Below, in pieces: positions 8,042-17,500 of a stretch of 28,641 nucleotides of DNA. This stretch comes from VMCP01 sp964408945. Its GTDB lineage: Bacteria; Bacteroidota; Bacteroidia; NS11-12g; UBA955. The translations under genes and the position numbers were made by a program. The notes below the pieces were generated by a model. The model saw nothing but the letters and a program-made list of their open reading frames with translations, ran no database searches and was not told the origin of the DNA. Location of the stretch: the NCBI GenBank assembly GCA_964408945.1, contig CAYPBJ010000027.1, positions 1 through 28,641 of the forward strand. Direction: 5' to 3'. Position 1 is the stretch's first letter. Every line of letters starts with the position of its first letter.

Positions 8042-8692
8042 ATGCATCCTGATTGGCAAAATTCTCTACACGTATATTCCGAAAATTTCAGTGAGCCTGA
8101 ACCCCAATATCTTAAAGATCTAACTCACTTCACTTGGCGTAAAACTGTGAATCCTAGACAATTAAGCGGACATCTTCAAGGTAGATTCCTAGCTCAATTA
8201 GTATTATTGAAAAATCCATCATGCATTTGGGAAATTGGAACCTTTACAGGATATGCCACTGCATGCCTAGCTGAAAACCTCAGTGCTCAATCTCAAATTC
8301 ACGCCTTTGAAGCCGATGCTGAAATAGCTTTTAAAGCGCAAGAATTTTGGAAATCATATGAATTCATGAATAAAGTTCAGTGGCATGTGGGAGAAGCACT
8401 TACTCAAATTCCTCTGTGCAACCACAAACCTGATTTTGTATTTGTAGACGCTGATAAGAAAAACTACAGCACTTACCTAGATACTATTTTTCCTTTGTTG
8501 GCTTGTGGAGGCATTATCCTTTTTGACAATACCCTATGGAGCGGAAAGGTCATTGATGAAACTGAATTGAAAAATGATAACGATACCCAAATAATGCACG
8601 CCTTCAATCAAAAAGCAAGTAACTACCCCAAGGCAAAAACTCTTTTGCTTCCCATTAGAGATGGACTAACACTGTTGCAGAAAATTGATTAA
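8042..8692 (+). CDS. SAM-dependent O-methyltransferase (CCoAOMT-like)
   Basis: A 216-residue class I methyltransferase of the caffeoyl-CoA/catechol O-methyltransferase-like group. SAM-binding motif I is EIGTFTGYA (64-72). The metal/substrate-side motif VDADKKNY (135-142) and FDNTLWSG (161-168) follow in the usual order. A TTG two codons upstream (8036) keeps the frame, but the ATG at 8042 fits better. The natural substrate cannot be told from sequence; a small diol or catechol is typical of the family. Its stop codon overlaps that of the convergent MarR-type gene in a shared TTAA. The next plus-strand gene is kynU, but the marR gene lies between on the other strand, so they are not one operon. 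Confidence 0.9.
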   Translation: MHPDWQNSLHVYSENFSEPEPQYLKDLTHFTWRKTVNPRQLSGHLQGRFLAQLVLLKNPSCIWEIGTFTGYATACLAENLSAQSQIHAFEADAEIAFKAQEFWKSYEFMNKVQWHVGEALTQIPLCNHKPDFVFVDADKKNYSTYLDTIFPLLACGGIILFDNTLWSGKVIDETELKNDNDTQIMHAFNQKASNYPKAKTLLLPIRDGLTLLQKID

Positions 8693-9159
8693 TCCCTAAT
8701 TTTATCAAGTAAAGCACTTAGCTGCTCCGCTTCTTCTTCGGAAAGACCAAATCTCGAATTATTGAAATGTTCCATTTTGGGGTCTATTTCTTTCAAAATC
8801 TCTAAACCCTTTTCATTGATTTTGATGTTCATTTTCCGCTTATTAACAGCATCAATTTCTCTATCAATGTACCCCATTTCACATAGTCTATCACATAATC
8901 TAGTAAGATCAGGATTTTTATCAAGCATTACTGCTTTAATGTCTGATGGATTCAATGCCTCGGGATGTTTACCGCGTAGAATTCGAAGCACGTTATATTG
9001 CTGATGTGTCAATTGATAACTCTTGAAAATTTCACGAAATTGATTGTAAACCCAACCCGATGTAAACATGATGTTTACAACCGCTTTATGCAGATTCGAT
9101 TGAAATTTGCTTTGTTTTAATTCGTCTTCTATTTTCAAATCAAAGCAAATTAAATACAT
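8689..9159 (-). CDS. MarR-type winged-helix regulator
   Basis: A 156-residue protein with the MarR layout: a dimerisation helix region at about 10-45, a DNA-binding part from THQQYNVLRILRG (51-63) through PDLTRLCDRLCEMGYIDR (83-100), and a wing near VNKRKMNIKINEKG (105-118). A C-terminal helix completes the dimer interface. The frame is open to 9240, but the ATG at 9159 gives a family-like length, whereas the longer version would run into kynU. It diverges from kynU with only 17 bases between the start codons. A perfect inverted repeat covers its own start codon and the kynU -7 box, so autoregulation and control of kynU are the natural inference. The ligand is unknown; kynurenine or an aromatic breakdown product is a guess. 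Confidence 0.9.
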   Translation of the reverse strand: MYLICFDLKIEDELKQSKFQSNLHKAVVNIMFTSGWVYNQFREIFKSYQLTHQQYNVLRILRGKHPEALNPSDIKAVMLDKNPDLTRLCDRLCEMGYIDREIDAVNKRKMNIKINEKGLEILKEIDPKMEHFNNSRFGLSEEEAEQLSALLDKIRD

Positions 9160-9173
9160 AACTTTGTATTTAA
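9150..9173. promoter_or_regulatory. Perfect 9+9 inverted repeat: likely MarR operator
   Basis: TTAAATACA (9150-9158) and TGTATTTAA (9165-9173) are exact reverse complements with a 6-base spacer. The element spans the MarR gene's start codon (9159-9157) and the kynU -7 box (9159-9166), and ends 3 bases before the kynU ATG. A regulator bound here would cover the kynU core promoter and the 5' end of its own gene. Confidence 0.7.
9159..9166 (+). promoter_or_regulatory. -7 box of kynU
   Basis: TAACTTTG is a perfect match to TAnnTTTG and ends 10 bases before the kynU ATG. The best -33 candidate is only a weak TTTC at 9133-9136, 22 bases upstream. The box lies inside the inverted repeat at 9150-9173. 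Confidence 0.5.
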
Positions 9174-9176
9174 GAT

Positions 9177-10454
9177 ATGCAGTTCCAAAATACCATTGAT
9201 TTTGCCCATAATTTAGATCAACAAGACAGTCTTGCGCCATTCAGAAACGAATTCTACTTCCCTAAAAATCAGAACGGTGAAACCCAAATTTATTTTTGCG
9301 GAAATTCTTTAGGGTTGCAACCCAAATCTGCTGCCGCTGCTTTAAATGTAGAATTGGAAGATTGGTCAGTTTGGGGCGTTGAAGGACATTTCCACGGCAG
9401 AAAGCCTTGGTTTCATTACCACAAATTTCTAACCGAGCAAGCCGCTAAAATTGTTGGTGCTAAACCCATTGAAGTTGTAGTCATGAACCAACTAACCGTT
9501 AATCTGCATTTATTAATGGCGTCATTTTACAAGCCAACTGGAAACAGATACAAAATAATCATGGAAGCAGGCGCTTTCCCTTCTGATATGTATGCTGTTG
9601 AAAGCCAAGTCACCTTTCACGGATATAAATATGAAGATGCAGTCATAGAAGTTTCGCCTAAACCAGGCCAATACATTTTACAAACTCAAGATATTTTAGA
9701 TACCATCGAAGCACATAAAGATGAAATTGCATTGGTCTTTTTCAGTGGTGTACAATATTATACCGGTCAGTATTTTGATATACAAAGTATCACCAAAAAA
9801 GCTCATGAAATTGGCGCAATTGCTGGATTCGATCTTGCTCATGCCGCGGGCAATATTAATGTAAAACTACACGATTGGGATGTAGATTTTGCAGCTTGGT
9901 GCTCATACAAATATCTAAATTCAGGGCCTGGCAATGTTTCTGGAATATACATCCACGAAAAACATGCCACTAACCCCAATCAACATAGACTCGCAGGTTG
10001 GTGGGGATACCGTGAAGACAAACGTTTCTTAATGCAAAAAGGATATGCTCCTGAACCCGGGGCAGCTGGCTGGCAAATGTCCAATGCTCCCGTTTTTGGT
10101 ATGGCCGTTCATTCAGCTTCTTTGGAAATTTTTGACCGTGCAGGAATTGATAATTTAAGAGCCAAAAGCGTTGCTTTAACGGGTTATTTAGAATTTATTT
10201 TAAACGAAGTTCAAAAATCAAACCCACAAATTAAATTCCAAATTATTACTCCCAAAGATGAACAACAGCGCGGTGCTCAATTGTCACTATTAGTTGAACA
10301 AAATGGAAAAAAGATCTTTGATTTTCTTACCAACAACAATGTAATCGCCGATTGGAGAGAACCCAATGTAATCAGAATAGCCCCAGCGCCTTTGTATAAC
10401 AGCTTTGAAGATGTGTATCAGTTGGGTAAAATATTGTCTGAATTTTCTATCTGA
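9177..10454 (+). CDS. kynU: Kynureninase
   Basis: A 425-residue PLP enzyme that cleaves L-kynurenine to anthranilate and alanine (or 3-hydroxykynurenine to 3-hydroxyanthranilate). Family hallmarks are YFCGNSLGLQPKS (39-51), the FDLAHAAGN stretch holding D219 and H222 for cofactor binding (218-226), and WCSYKYLNSGPG (241-252) with K245 as the Schiff-base lysine. WWGYRE follows at about 275. The length is normal. No other kynurenine-pathway gene lies in the window, so whether it serves NAD synthesis or tryptophan breakdown is open. It shares a 17-base divergent control region with the MarR-type gene. ftsH follows 92 bases downstream with its own -7 box, so they are probably separate units. Confidence 0.95.
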   Translation: MQFQNTIDFAHNLDQQDSLAPFRNEFYFPKNQNGETQIYFCGNSLGLQPKSAAAALNVELEDWSVWGVEGHFHGRKPWFHYHKFLTEQAAKIVGAKPIEVVVMNQLTVNLHLLMASFYKPTGNRYKIIMEAGAFPSDMYAVESQVTFHGYKYEDAVIEVSPKPGQYILQTQDILDTIEAHKDEIALVFFSGVQYYTGQYFDIQSITKKAHEIGAIAGFDLAHAAGNINVKLHDWDVDFAAWCSYKYLNSGPGNVSGIYIHEKHATNPNQHRLAGWWGYREDKRFLMQKGYAPEPGAAGWQMSNAPVFGMAVHSASLEIFDRAGIDNLRAKSVALTGYLEFILNEVQKSNPQIKFQIITPKDEQQRGAQLSLLVEQNGKKIFDFLTNNNVIADWREPNVIRIAPAPLYNSFEDVYQLGKILSEFSI

Positions 10455-10483
10455 TATTTTGACATTCCCGTCGCTTCGAACAA

Positions 10484-10504
10484 ACACTTTGACCACAAAA
10501 GTGT
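10484..10504. promoter_or_regulatory. 7+7 inverted repeat upstream of ftsH
   Basis: ACACTTT (10484-10490) and AAAGTGT (10498-10504) are exact reverse complements with a 7-base loop. The right arm runs into the ftsH -7 box. It lacks a following T-run, so an operator is more likely than a kynU terminator, but neither is shown. Confidence 0.35.
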
Positions 10505-10511
10505 AGATTTG
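10504..10511 (+). promoter_or_regulatory. -7 box of ftsH
   Basis: TAGATTTG is a perfect TAnnTTTG match 35 bases before the ftsH ATG. A TTTG at 10488-10491 is only 12 bases upstream, which is too close for a normal -33 element. Confidence 0.4.
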
Positions 10512-10546
10512 TATGTTACTGAATTTTTGAAAATTTTTCCAAACGA

Positions 10547-12634
10547 ATGAACGAACAACCTAAACCAAACAAGCCTAAACAAAACGGCTTTAAATTTAAC
10601 CATTACTGGATATACGGAATTTTATTTATCGTCTTTTTAGCCCTAAACTTTATACCTCGTAGTCAAGGGCAAAGCACCACTTGGAACGACGTAAGAGAAA
10701 TGGTTCTAAAAGGGGATGTTAAAGAACTTAAATTAGTCAATGATCGCTTCGTAGAAGTGTATCTCACTAGAGAAGCTCAAGAACAGAAAAACTACAAAAA
10801 ATCTCGCTCTCGCGAAGATATGTTTGGTCAAACTGAGCCCAACTTTGGCTTTGAAATAGAAAAAGGCTACTTCAATAACGAGGTACAAGACCTAAAAAAA
10901 CAACTAGAAAATCCGAATTCACTCATCATCAAATACGAATCACATTCTGATGTATTTGGTGAATTATTTCAATGGATTTTCTTCATTGCCATCTTCCTCA
11001 TTTTCTGGAACATTGCATTTAAACGTATGGGAGGCGGTGGCGGAGCCGGCGGAGGATCTAACATCTTCTCCATTGGTCGTGCAAGAGCTCAAATCTTCGA
11101 TAAAGACACCAAAGTAAATGTAACATTCAAAGATGTTGCTGGACTTGAAGAAGCAAAAGAGGAAATTATGGAAATTGTTGATTTCCTTAAAAATCCCAAA
11201 AAATACACCAATCTTGGTGGTAAAATACCCAAAGGTGCATTGCTAGTAGGCCCTCCAGGTACGGGTAAAACATTACTCGCAAAAGCGGTTGCCGGTGAAG
11301 CGGGAGTTCCATTCTTCTCACTCTCAGGTTCTGATTTTGTGGAGATGTTCGTAGGTGTCGGTGCAAGCCGTGTTCGAGATCTTTTCAAACAGGCAAAAGA
11401 GAAAGCCCCTGCAATTATTTTTATTGATGAAATTGACGCCATTGGTAGGGCACGAGGAAAAAATCTTGCTCAAGGTTCAAATGACGAGCGCGAAAATACC
11501 TTGAATCAATTATTGGCTGAAATGGATGGATTTGGAACGGACTCAGGGGTAATTATCCTAGCCGCTACAAACCGTGCAGAAATTCTTGACACTGCTTTGA
11601 TGAGGCCAGGTCGTTTTGACCGTCAGATCAGTGTAGACCGACCAGACATTGTAGGTCGCGAACAAATCTTTGGCGTACATCTTCGTCCTCTTGTTAAATT
11701 AAGCAACGATGTCGATGCTCATAAATTAGCTCTTCAGACCCCGGGATTTGCAGGAGCTGAAATTGCGAATGTTTGTAATGAAGCCGCTCTTATTGCTGCT
11801 AGACGCAACAAAGAACTTGTTGAAATGAAAGACTTCCAAGACGCCATTGATCGTGTTATTGGTGGATTGGAAAAAAAGAACAAAATCATTTCCCCCGAAG
11901 AAAAGAAAATCGTTGCATACCATGAAGCTGGCCATGCAGTAGCAGGTTGGTTTCTGGAATTTGCAGACCCATTGTTGAAGGTATCTATAGTGCCTCGTGG
12001 TGTCGCTGCTTTAGGTTATGCTCAGTACCTTCCTAAAGAACAATACTTATACCGCACCGAACAATTATTAGACAGTATGTCAATGACTTTAGGTGGAAGA
12101 GCTGCAGAACAGATCTTCTTCGGTAAAGTGTCTACCGGCGCACAAAATGACCTCGAAAGAATTACCAAATTGGCCTATGGTATGATTACCAACTACGGAA
12201 TGAGTGAGAAAGTGGGTCAAGTAAGTTACAACGATCCTACAGGTGAATATGGTTATCAACGTCCTTATTCAGAAAAAACAGCTGAATTGATTGATTCAGA
12301 GGTTCGTGAAATGATTGATCAAGCCTACAAACGAACCATTCAGCTACTAACTGAGAAAAAAGAACAGGTAGAAGCCATTGCCCAAGAACTACTTTCTAAA
12401 GAAATTATCTTCAAAACTGATATTGAACGACTTATCGGTTCACGTCCTTTTGAAGAAGATGAAGTTTCTCAACAAGTGACCGAACTCAATAAACACAGAA
12501 GTAGCCACATCGAAGCTTTACCTGAGCCAGAAACTAACCAAACCGCTGAAGTTGTTGAAGAAAAACCAACCATTGAGGCGCCTTCTGATAATATTTCAAC
12601 TGAAGATCATTCAGAAGAAACTCCCAAAGATTAA
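10547..12634 (+). CDS. ftsH: ATP-dependent zinc metalloprotease FtsH
   Basis: A 695-residue membrane-anchored AAA+ protease that removes misfolded membrane proteins and selected regulators. The first membrane segment is at about 20-37 and the second at 143-159, enclosing a periplasmic domain of about 105 residues. A glycine-rich hinge (GGGGGAGGG, 162-170) leads to the AAA domain: Walker A GPPGTGKT (235-242), FVGVGASRVRDLF pore-side segment (268-280), Walker B IFIDEID (291-297) and the second region of homology near RPGRFDRQ (353-360). The zinc site HEAGH is at 459-463. The C-terminal 60 residues are acidic and rich in Glu, Thr and Pro, and probably disordered. The ATG start is preceded by a 35-base leader. 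It converges on an ABC transporter gene with 5 bases between. Confidence 0.97.
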   Translation: MNEQPKPNKPKQNGFKFNHYWIYGILFIVFLALNFIPRSQGQSTTWNDVREMVLKGDVKELKLVNDRFVEVYLTREAQEQKNYKKSRSREDMFGQTEPNFGFEIEKGYFNNEVQDLKKQLENPNSLIIKYESHSDVFGELFQWIFFIAIFLIFWNIAFKRMGGGGGAGGGSNIFSIGRARAQIFDKDTKVNVTFKDVAGLEEAKEEIMEIVDFLKNPKKYTNLGGKIPKGALLVGPPGTGKTLLAKAVAGEAGVPFFSLSGSDFVEMFVGVGASRVRDLFKQAKEKAPAIIFIDEIDAIGRARGKNLAQGSNDERENTLNQLLAEMDGFGTDSGVIILAATNRAEILDTALMRPGRFDRQISVDRPDIVGREQIFGVHLRPLVKLSNDVDAHKLALQTPGFAGAEIANVCNEAALIAARRNKELVEMKDFQDAIDRVIGGLEKKNKIISPEEKKIVAYHEAGHAVAGWFLEFADPLLKVSIVPRGVAALGYAQYLPKEQYLYRTEQLLDSMSMTLGGRAAEQIFFGKVSTGAQNDLERITKLAYGMITNYGMSEKVGQVSYNDPTGEYGYQRPYSEKTAELIDSEVREMIDQAYKRTIQLLTEKKEQVEAIAQELLSKEIIFKTDIERLIGSRPFEEDEVSQQVTELNKHRSSHIEALPEPETNQTAEVVEEKPTIEAPSDNISTEDHSEETPKD

Positions 12635-12639
12635 ATCAA

Positions 12640-14466
12640 TTAAGATCCCAATTCTTGTAGTTGAATGAGGCTGTTGTATAACCCTTGTTTAGCTACAAGT
12701 TCTTGGTGAGTTCCAGTTTCCACAATTCGTCCCCTATCCATTACAACAATCAAATCAGCATGCATAACTGTGCTCAATCTATGAGCAATAATCAAGCTTG
12801 TGCGGTCTTTCATCAAGGTTTCCAAAGCCATTTGAACAGCTTTTTCACTCTGACTATCTAAAGCAGATGTGGCTTCGTCTAAAATCAATATCTCTGGGTT
12901 CTTTAGCAGCGCACGAGCAATAGACAACCTCTGCCTCTGTCCACCAGATAATTTCCCACCGCGTTCACCGACCAAAGTATCATACCCAAGTTCCATTTCC
13001 ATAATGAATTCATGAGCATAGGCAGCAGTTGCCGCTGATTCTATTTCCGACTGAGATAAATTTGGCAAACCCAAAGCAATGTTGTTTTTGACCGTGTCAT
13101 TAAACAATACACTTTCTTGACTAACAATACCAATCAACCTTCTGTAATCATCCTGATTAAAATTTCGGATATCTTGTCCATCTAAAGTTATAGACCCATG
13201 AGTCACATCGTAAAATCTAGAAATCAAATCTGTAACCGTTGTTTTACCAGCTCCTGACGGACCCACAAAAGCAATGGTTTGACCCTTTTTGATAGTCAAA
13301 TTGAAATGGTTAATAACTGATATCCCTGAATTATACTCAAAACCAACGCCATTGAGAGCCAATTCATTCTCAAACTTTGGTTTCACTGGGCTAATTGGGT
13401 CTTCAACGGTCACCGGAGCCGTCACAAGCTCTTGAATCCTCTCTAAGCTTGCCATACCCTTTTGGGCGGCATATAGAGCGTTAGAGAAGGCCTTAAATGG
13501 CGGAATTAACTGACTAAATATAGCGAAGTATGTTAAGAAGAATTCTGGATCTAATTCATTTCTGAAAACCATTCTTCCTCCAAGCCATAATAATACTGCT
13601 GAAACCGTAATTCCTATAGTTTCTGAAATGGGCGATGATAAATCGTACCTGCGTTGAACAGAAATATTATTTCGCGTATAATCTTGATCTTGCTTGCTGT
13701 ATCTATCATAAAAAAACTTAGATGCATTGAATGCTTTAATGATCCGAATTCCGCCCAAGGTTTCTTCGAAAGAACTCATTACTTGCCCCATCAATTGCTG
13801 ATTTCTAGTACTCTTTTTTCTCAATGAACGCCCAATGACACCAATAATCAAAGCCGTCAAGGGTAAAAATAAAAGTATATAAAGAGTCAATTTTGCAGAC
13901 AATACAATCAATGCAACCAAGAAAATTAAAATATTCAGAGGCTGAAAATACAAAGCCTCCAAAGAAACCATCAATGCAAATTCAATTTCCTTAATATCAT
14001 TACTCATTCTTGAAATCAAATCGCCTTTTCGCTCATTATTGAAATAAGCAATGGGCAACTTCAAGCACTTTTCATAAATCTCTAATCTCATCTTTCTTAC
14101 ACTCCTGTTTCTAATAAGCACCATGAAATTCATTGCAGTAAAGCGTGAGATATTCTTGAACAAAGTAATAAAGACCAATGCAATACTTAAATATGCCAAT
14201 GCCTTATAGGGCTCTCCCTTGGCCAACTCAGAAAACCAAAGTAAAAATCCTTCATATACACCGGCAAACCACTCACCCACACCGTGAGCTTGAGATTTCA
14301 ATTGGGCGGTATTCTGATCTTTGGAGAACAAAAATCTCAAAACCGGCATAATCATCAGCAAAGAAACTAGCTGAAAAATGATGTAGAATAAATTAAATAG
14401 GAAGTTGCCAAAGATAAGTCCCTTATGATTGGCAGCATATTTTAAAAACTTTAATACGGCTTTCAA
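12640..14466 (-). CDS. MsbA-like ABC transporter (fused membrane and ATPase domains)
   Basis: A 608-residue ABC half-transporter that would act as a homodimer. Six membrane helices occupy about 15-330, and the ATPase domain follows: Walker A GPSGAGKTT (402-410), signature LSGGQRQ (506-512), Walker B ILILDEATS (526-534) and an H-loop in AHRLST. Layout and length fit the MsbA/LmrA group, so lipid A-core or another lipid is a plausible cargo, but the substrate cannot be read from sequence. No ATG is available. TTG 14466 gives the usual MKAVLKFLKY-type start and lies 7 bases after a perfect -7 box; another TTG two codons upstream (14472) is possible. It stands alone between convergent ftsH and the terminator of the T9SS protein gene. 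Confidence 0.92.
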   Translation of the reverse strand: MKAVLKFLKYAANHKGLIFGNFLFNLFYIIFQLVSLLMIMPVLRFLFSKDQNTAQLKSQAHGVGEWFAGVYEGFLLWFSELAKGEPYKALAYLSIALVFITLFKNISRFTAMNFMVLIRNRSVRKMRLEIYEKCLKLPIAYFNNERKGDLISRMSNDIKEIEFALMVSLEALYFQPLNILIFLVALIVLSAKLTLYILLFLPLTALIIGVIGRSLRKKSTRNQQLMGQVMSSFEETLGGIRIIKAFNASKFFYDRYSKQDQDYTRNNISVQRRYDLSSPISETIGITVSAVLLWLGGRMVFRNELDPEFFLTYFAIFSQLIPPFKAFSNALYAAQKGMASLERIQELVTAPVTVEDPISPVKPKFENELALNGVGFEYNSGISVINHFNLTIKKGQTIAFVGPSGAGKTTVTDLISRFYDVTHGSITLDGQDIRNFNQDDYRRLIGIVSQESVLFNDTVKNNIALGLPNLSQSEIESAATAAYAHEFIMEMELGYDTLVGERGGKLSGGQRQRLSIARALLKNPEILILDEATSALDSQSEKAVQMALETLMKDRTSLIIAHRLSTVMHADLIVVMDRGRIVETGTHQELVAKQGLYNSLIQLQELGS

Positions 14467-14473
14467 GACCAAA

Positions 14474-14481
14474 CAAAGATA
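14474..14481 (-). promoter_or_regulatory. -7 box of the MsbA-like gene
   Basis: The minus strand reads TATCTTTG, a perfect TAnnTTTG match ending 7 bases before the TTG at 14466. The expected -33 position falls in the neighbouring terminator stem and shows no TTG, so only the -7 part is supported. Confidence 0.4.
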
Positions 14482-14484
14482 ATG

Positions 14485-14507
14485 AAAAAGGGAGCCCGTG
14501 GGCTCCC
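14485..14507 (-). terminator. Intrinsic terminator of the T9SS protein gene
   Basis: Arms GGGAGCCC and GGGCTCCC (14490-14497 and 14500-14507) form an 8-base GC-rich stem around a 2-base centre. On the minus strand it is followed by TTTTT (14489-14485). It lies 28 bases after the stop codon at 14536. This is the only convincing intrinsic terminator in the window. Confidence 0.85.
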
Positions 14508-14535
14508 TTCATTTAAACTCAAAACATTAACAAGA

Positions 14536-17500
14536 TTAATGAATCATCAATCTTTCAGTGTAAACCGAACCGTTTTGGGTCTCAACACTGATAATATACA
14601 TACCTGACATTCCAGTCAAATCAAATTGGAATGACCTTTCTAAAGTCATTGAGTTATTAACTCCATTGGCCTCTGAAGTCTCGTAGACCAATTTTCCATT
14701 CAAATCTAAAATCTGAACCTTTGAAATCTGACCGTTCATGTCTCTTACTACAAACAGACCCTTGCTTGGATTAGGATACATGCTAATTGATCCTTGTCCA
14801 AAGGTTTTAACCGAATTAGATTCGTTGTCTTTTATGGTCAAAGTAATCACTGAATCACGTCCAATTGCACCAGGACCTTTTATGTTACGAATGGCAAAAA
14901 TCAAAGTTTTATCACCATCTCCTTCAGTATCGTCTGAAATATTGGCTTTGATTGAATAATAATTGTTATTCTTTTTTACATTGATTGTACGTGTAATAAA
15001 GTTATAATCTTGAGGAGATACCGCAGTTCCACCAATACATACAACATCGTAAGAGAAGTTTTCATCAGTAGGAAGAATATTCATTTCCATCATAAATGAA
15101 TCTGCCAATTCTGTAACTTGATCAGCATTTTTTAAGAATCTAACTACAGGAAGTGAAGCTGCTGCAAAATCACTTAAAGAACGAGGCGCTAAATAATACT
15201 TTTCTTTATATGGAGCCTTATTATCAAACTGTACGCCTAACCCAGTAACATTAAAATAACCACTAGGAGCAGGAGTGCCATCAATATTTGTTTCGGCATC
15301 AATATTCAAAGTATCAACCAAACCATCTGTTGTAGTAACTCTGACATAAGCAAAACCATTAGCGTTCAATGCAGATGTTGGCCATTCAGCCGCATCAACT
15401 AATATCACACGACGCATTTGAACCAAATCTGCCTCCGACTTTTCATTGATATCATTTGTAACTGTTGGGGTTTTTATCTTATTACCAGAAGAATACCAAA
15501 TGATGGTATCTACAAAATCCATTTGACCTGTACCTTGGAATTGAGAAACTTTACCTTGCACCATAATAGAATCTCCCTCGCTCACCACATAGCCAAAGTT
15601 CTTTACAGGGGTATACACATTAATTCCACCAGTTTGATCTCTTAATGTGAAACCTAATCCTGAACTTCTTGTATTTACACCATAAACTATACCTCTGATT
15701 CTGCAAGCAACACCGTTAGAGTCCATGGTGCCATCTGCTTTAGTTTGTTTATTGATTTTTCCTATTGAATAAATGGGCAAATCATTATCTAAAATCATGA
15801 TACGGGTGGTGTCAGGCTTTGCAATAATGATATTTGATACATTGATTAATCCAAACTTCATAGATTCGGTACCTTCATAATCTAAATCATCAATGATAGG
15901 AATGGTGAAAACCATCGTATCAGGTGTAGAAGATGTGATAGATCGCAATTGAGAAGTTGGATTAAATTTAAGGTCTAGGCTTTCTTTTGCCGAACTTTCT
16001 GCAGTAACTAAACGCAATGCGAAATCTCCTCCTGCTGCTTTTCTATTAGAAATAACAACCTTTACATCTACACTCGCATCGCTTTCTTTAATGGTCATCT
16101 TGTTGGTCAACATCTTGATGGTAGTTGGACCATCATTATCTATCAATACAATACGCAACGTAGTATCTTTCAATACTCCAAAACCGCTAACCTTACGAAT
16201 AACCAAATCAATAGTATCGTTTGGATCAGCTTGAACATCTTCAAACAACTTTGCAGTAATAATTACTGAATCTTTCCCGTTACTCTTACCAATATCGAAA
16301 ACAGTATCTTTATAAGTCGTGTAACTCAAATAAAATTCGGCAGGAACATAGGTACTATCACCTGTTTTCTTGATCAACATTCTCAATTTTGTAGCAGCAG
16401 ACATGGCTAAGTCAGTATTGACTTGAATTTTAACAGAGCCGCTTCCCTCGTCAGCTTTAATTTCTTTGCTTTTGAAAGAGATGTTTGCTACATCATTATC
16501 AATCAAGTTTACCGTATGAAAATTCTCTCGTCCAATTTTACAATTTGATGGACTTCCTAAACGAAATACATAGTCTTCAGTAGGTTCGGCTAATTGATCA
16601 TCTACTACGGTAATATTTACAGTATCAGAAAAAACTTTACCAGGCTTAAAAACAATAATCTGGGAGTCAGCAACAATAAAATCAGAATTCTTACTAGCCG
16701 TTCCACCAGAAACAGTTACACGAATGCTCTGATCAGCTGAATTACTATATTTACGTGTAACTAAAAGTTGATGCTTCGTAACACCTTCTCTTGAATTTGA
16801 AGTTGCACGCCAAAATTCAACAAACGGCTCAACCAATGGCGCTTCATCTTCGGTCAATACAACTGCAGAACCTCCTGAAGTTAATTTTGCAGTTTTGATA
16901 TTACCCACACCCCATTGTCCATCTGGGTCTCTATTTGTGTATGTAACAGTACCAGAATTAGCAAAATGCGTTATTGCACGAATACCAGAATCCAATGAAT
17001 TTGAAACAATTGCACCCCAAACGCTATTTTTCTTATAAACATTATTACTGTAAAAAGAAGCTAAGTTACTCAAACTAGAACCTGCATATTTGTTACCCTC
17101 AACAGACGTCACGTATACAGGTCTTCCTGTAGATTGGTAACTGTCGTACAAGGCTACAAAACCCATAGTATCGGCAACACATTTACCATAAATAGCCGAA
17201 GCTTGGTTAGATGAAGTTCCTAAATCTAAAACCTTTATGGAGTCCATACAATAATAAAGCATGGTGTCATTTGACGAACTTATCAAGCTAATTGCCATGT
17301 AAACGATATCTCCATTGCTATGGTCACCAGATCCAACAACACCAAACCAACCTTCATATTCACCCATCATGTTACTTGTTAGAGTACCATAACCAGAACT
17401 TGTAGAAAAATCAGCCGATGTGCTGTAAGTGTAGTTATTGCTGTTATCAATATACACCGCACCACCTTTACCTGGATGAAGAGATTTGGTATTTAAATCT

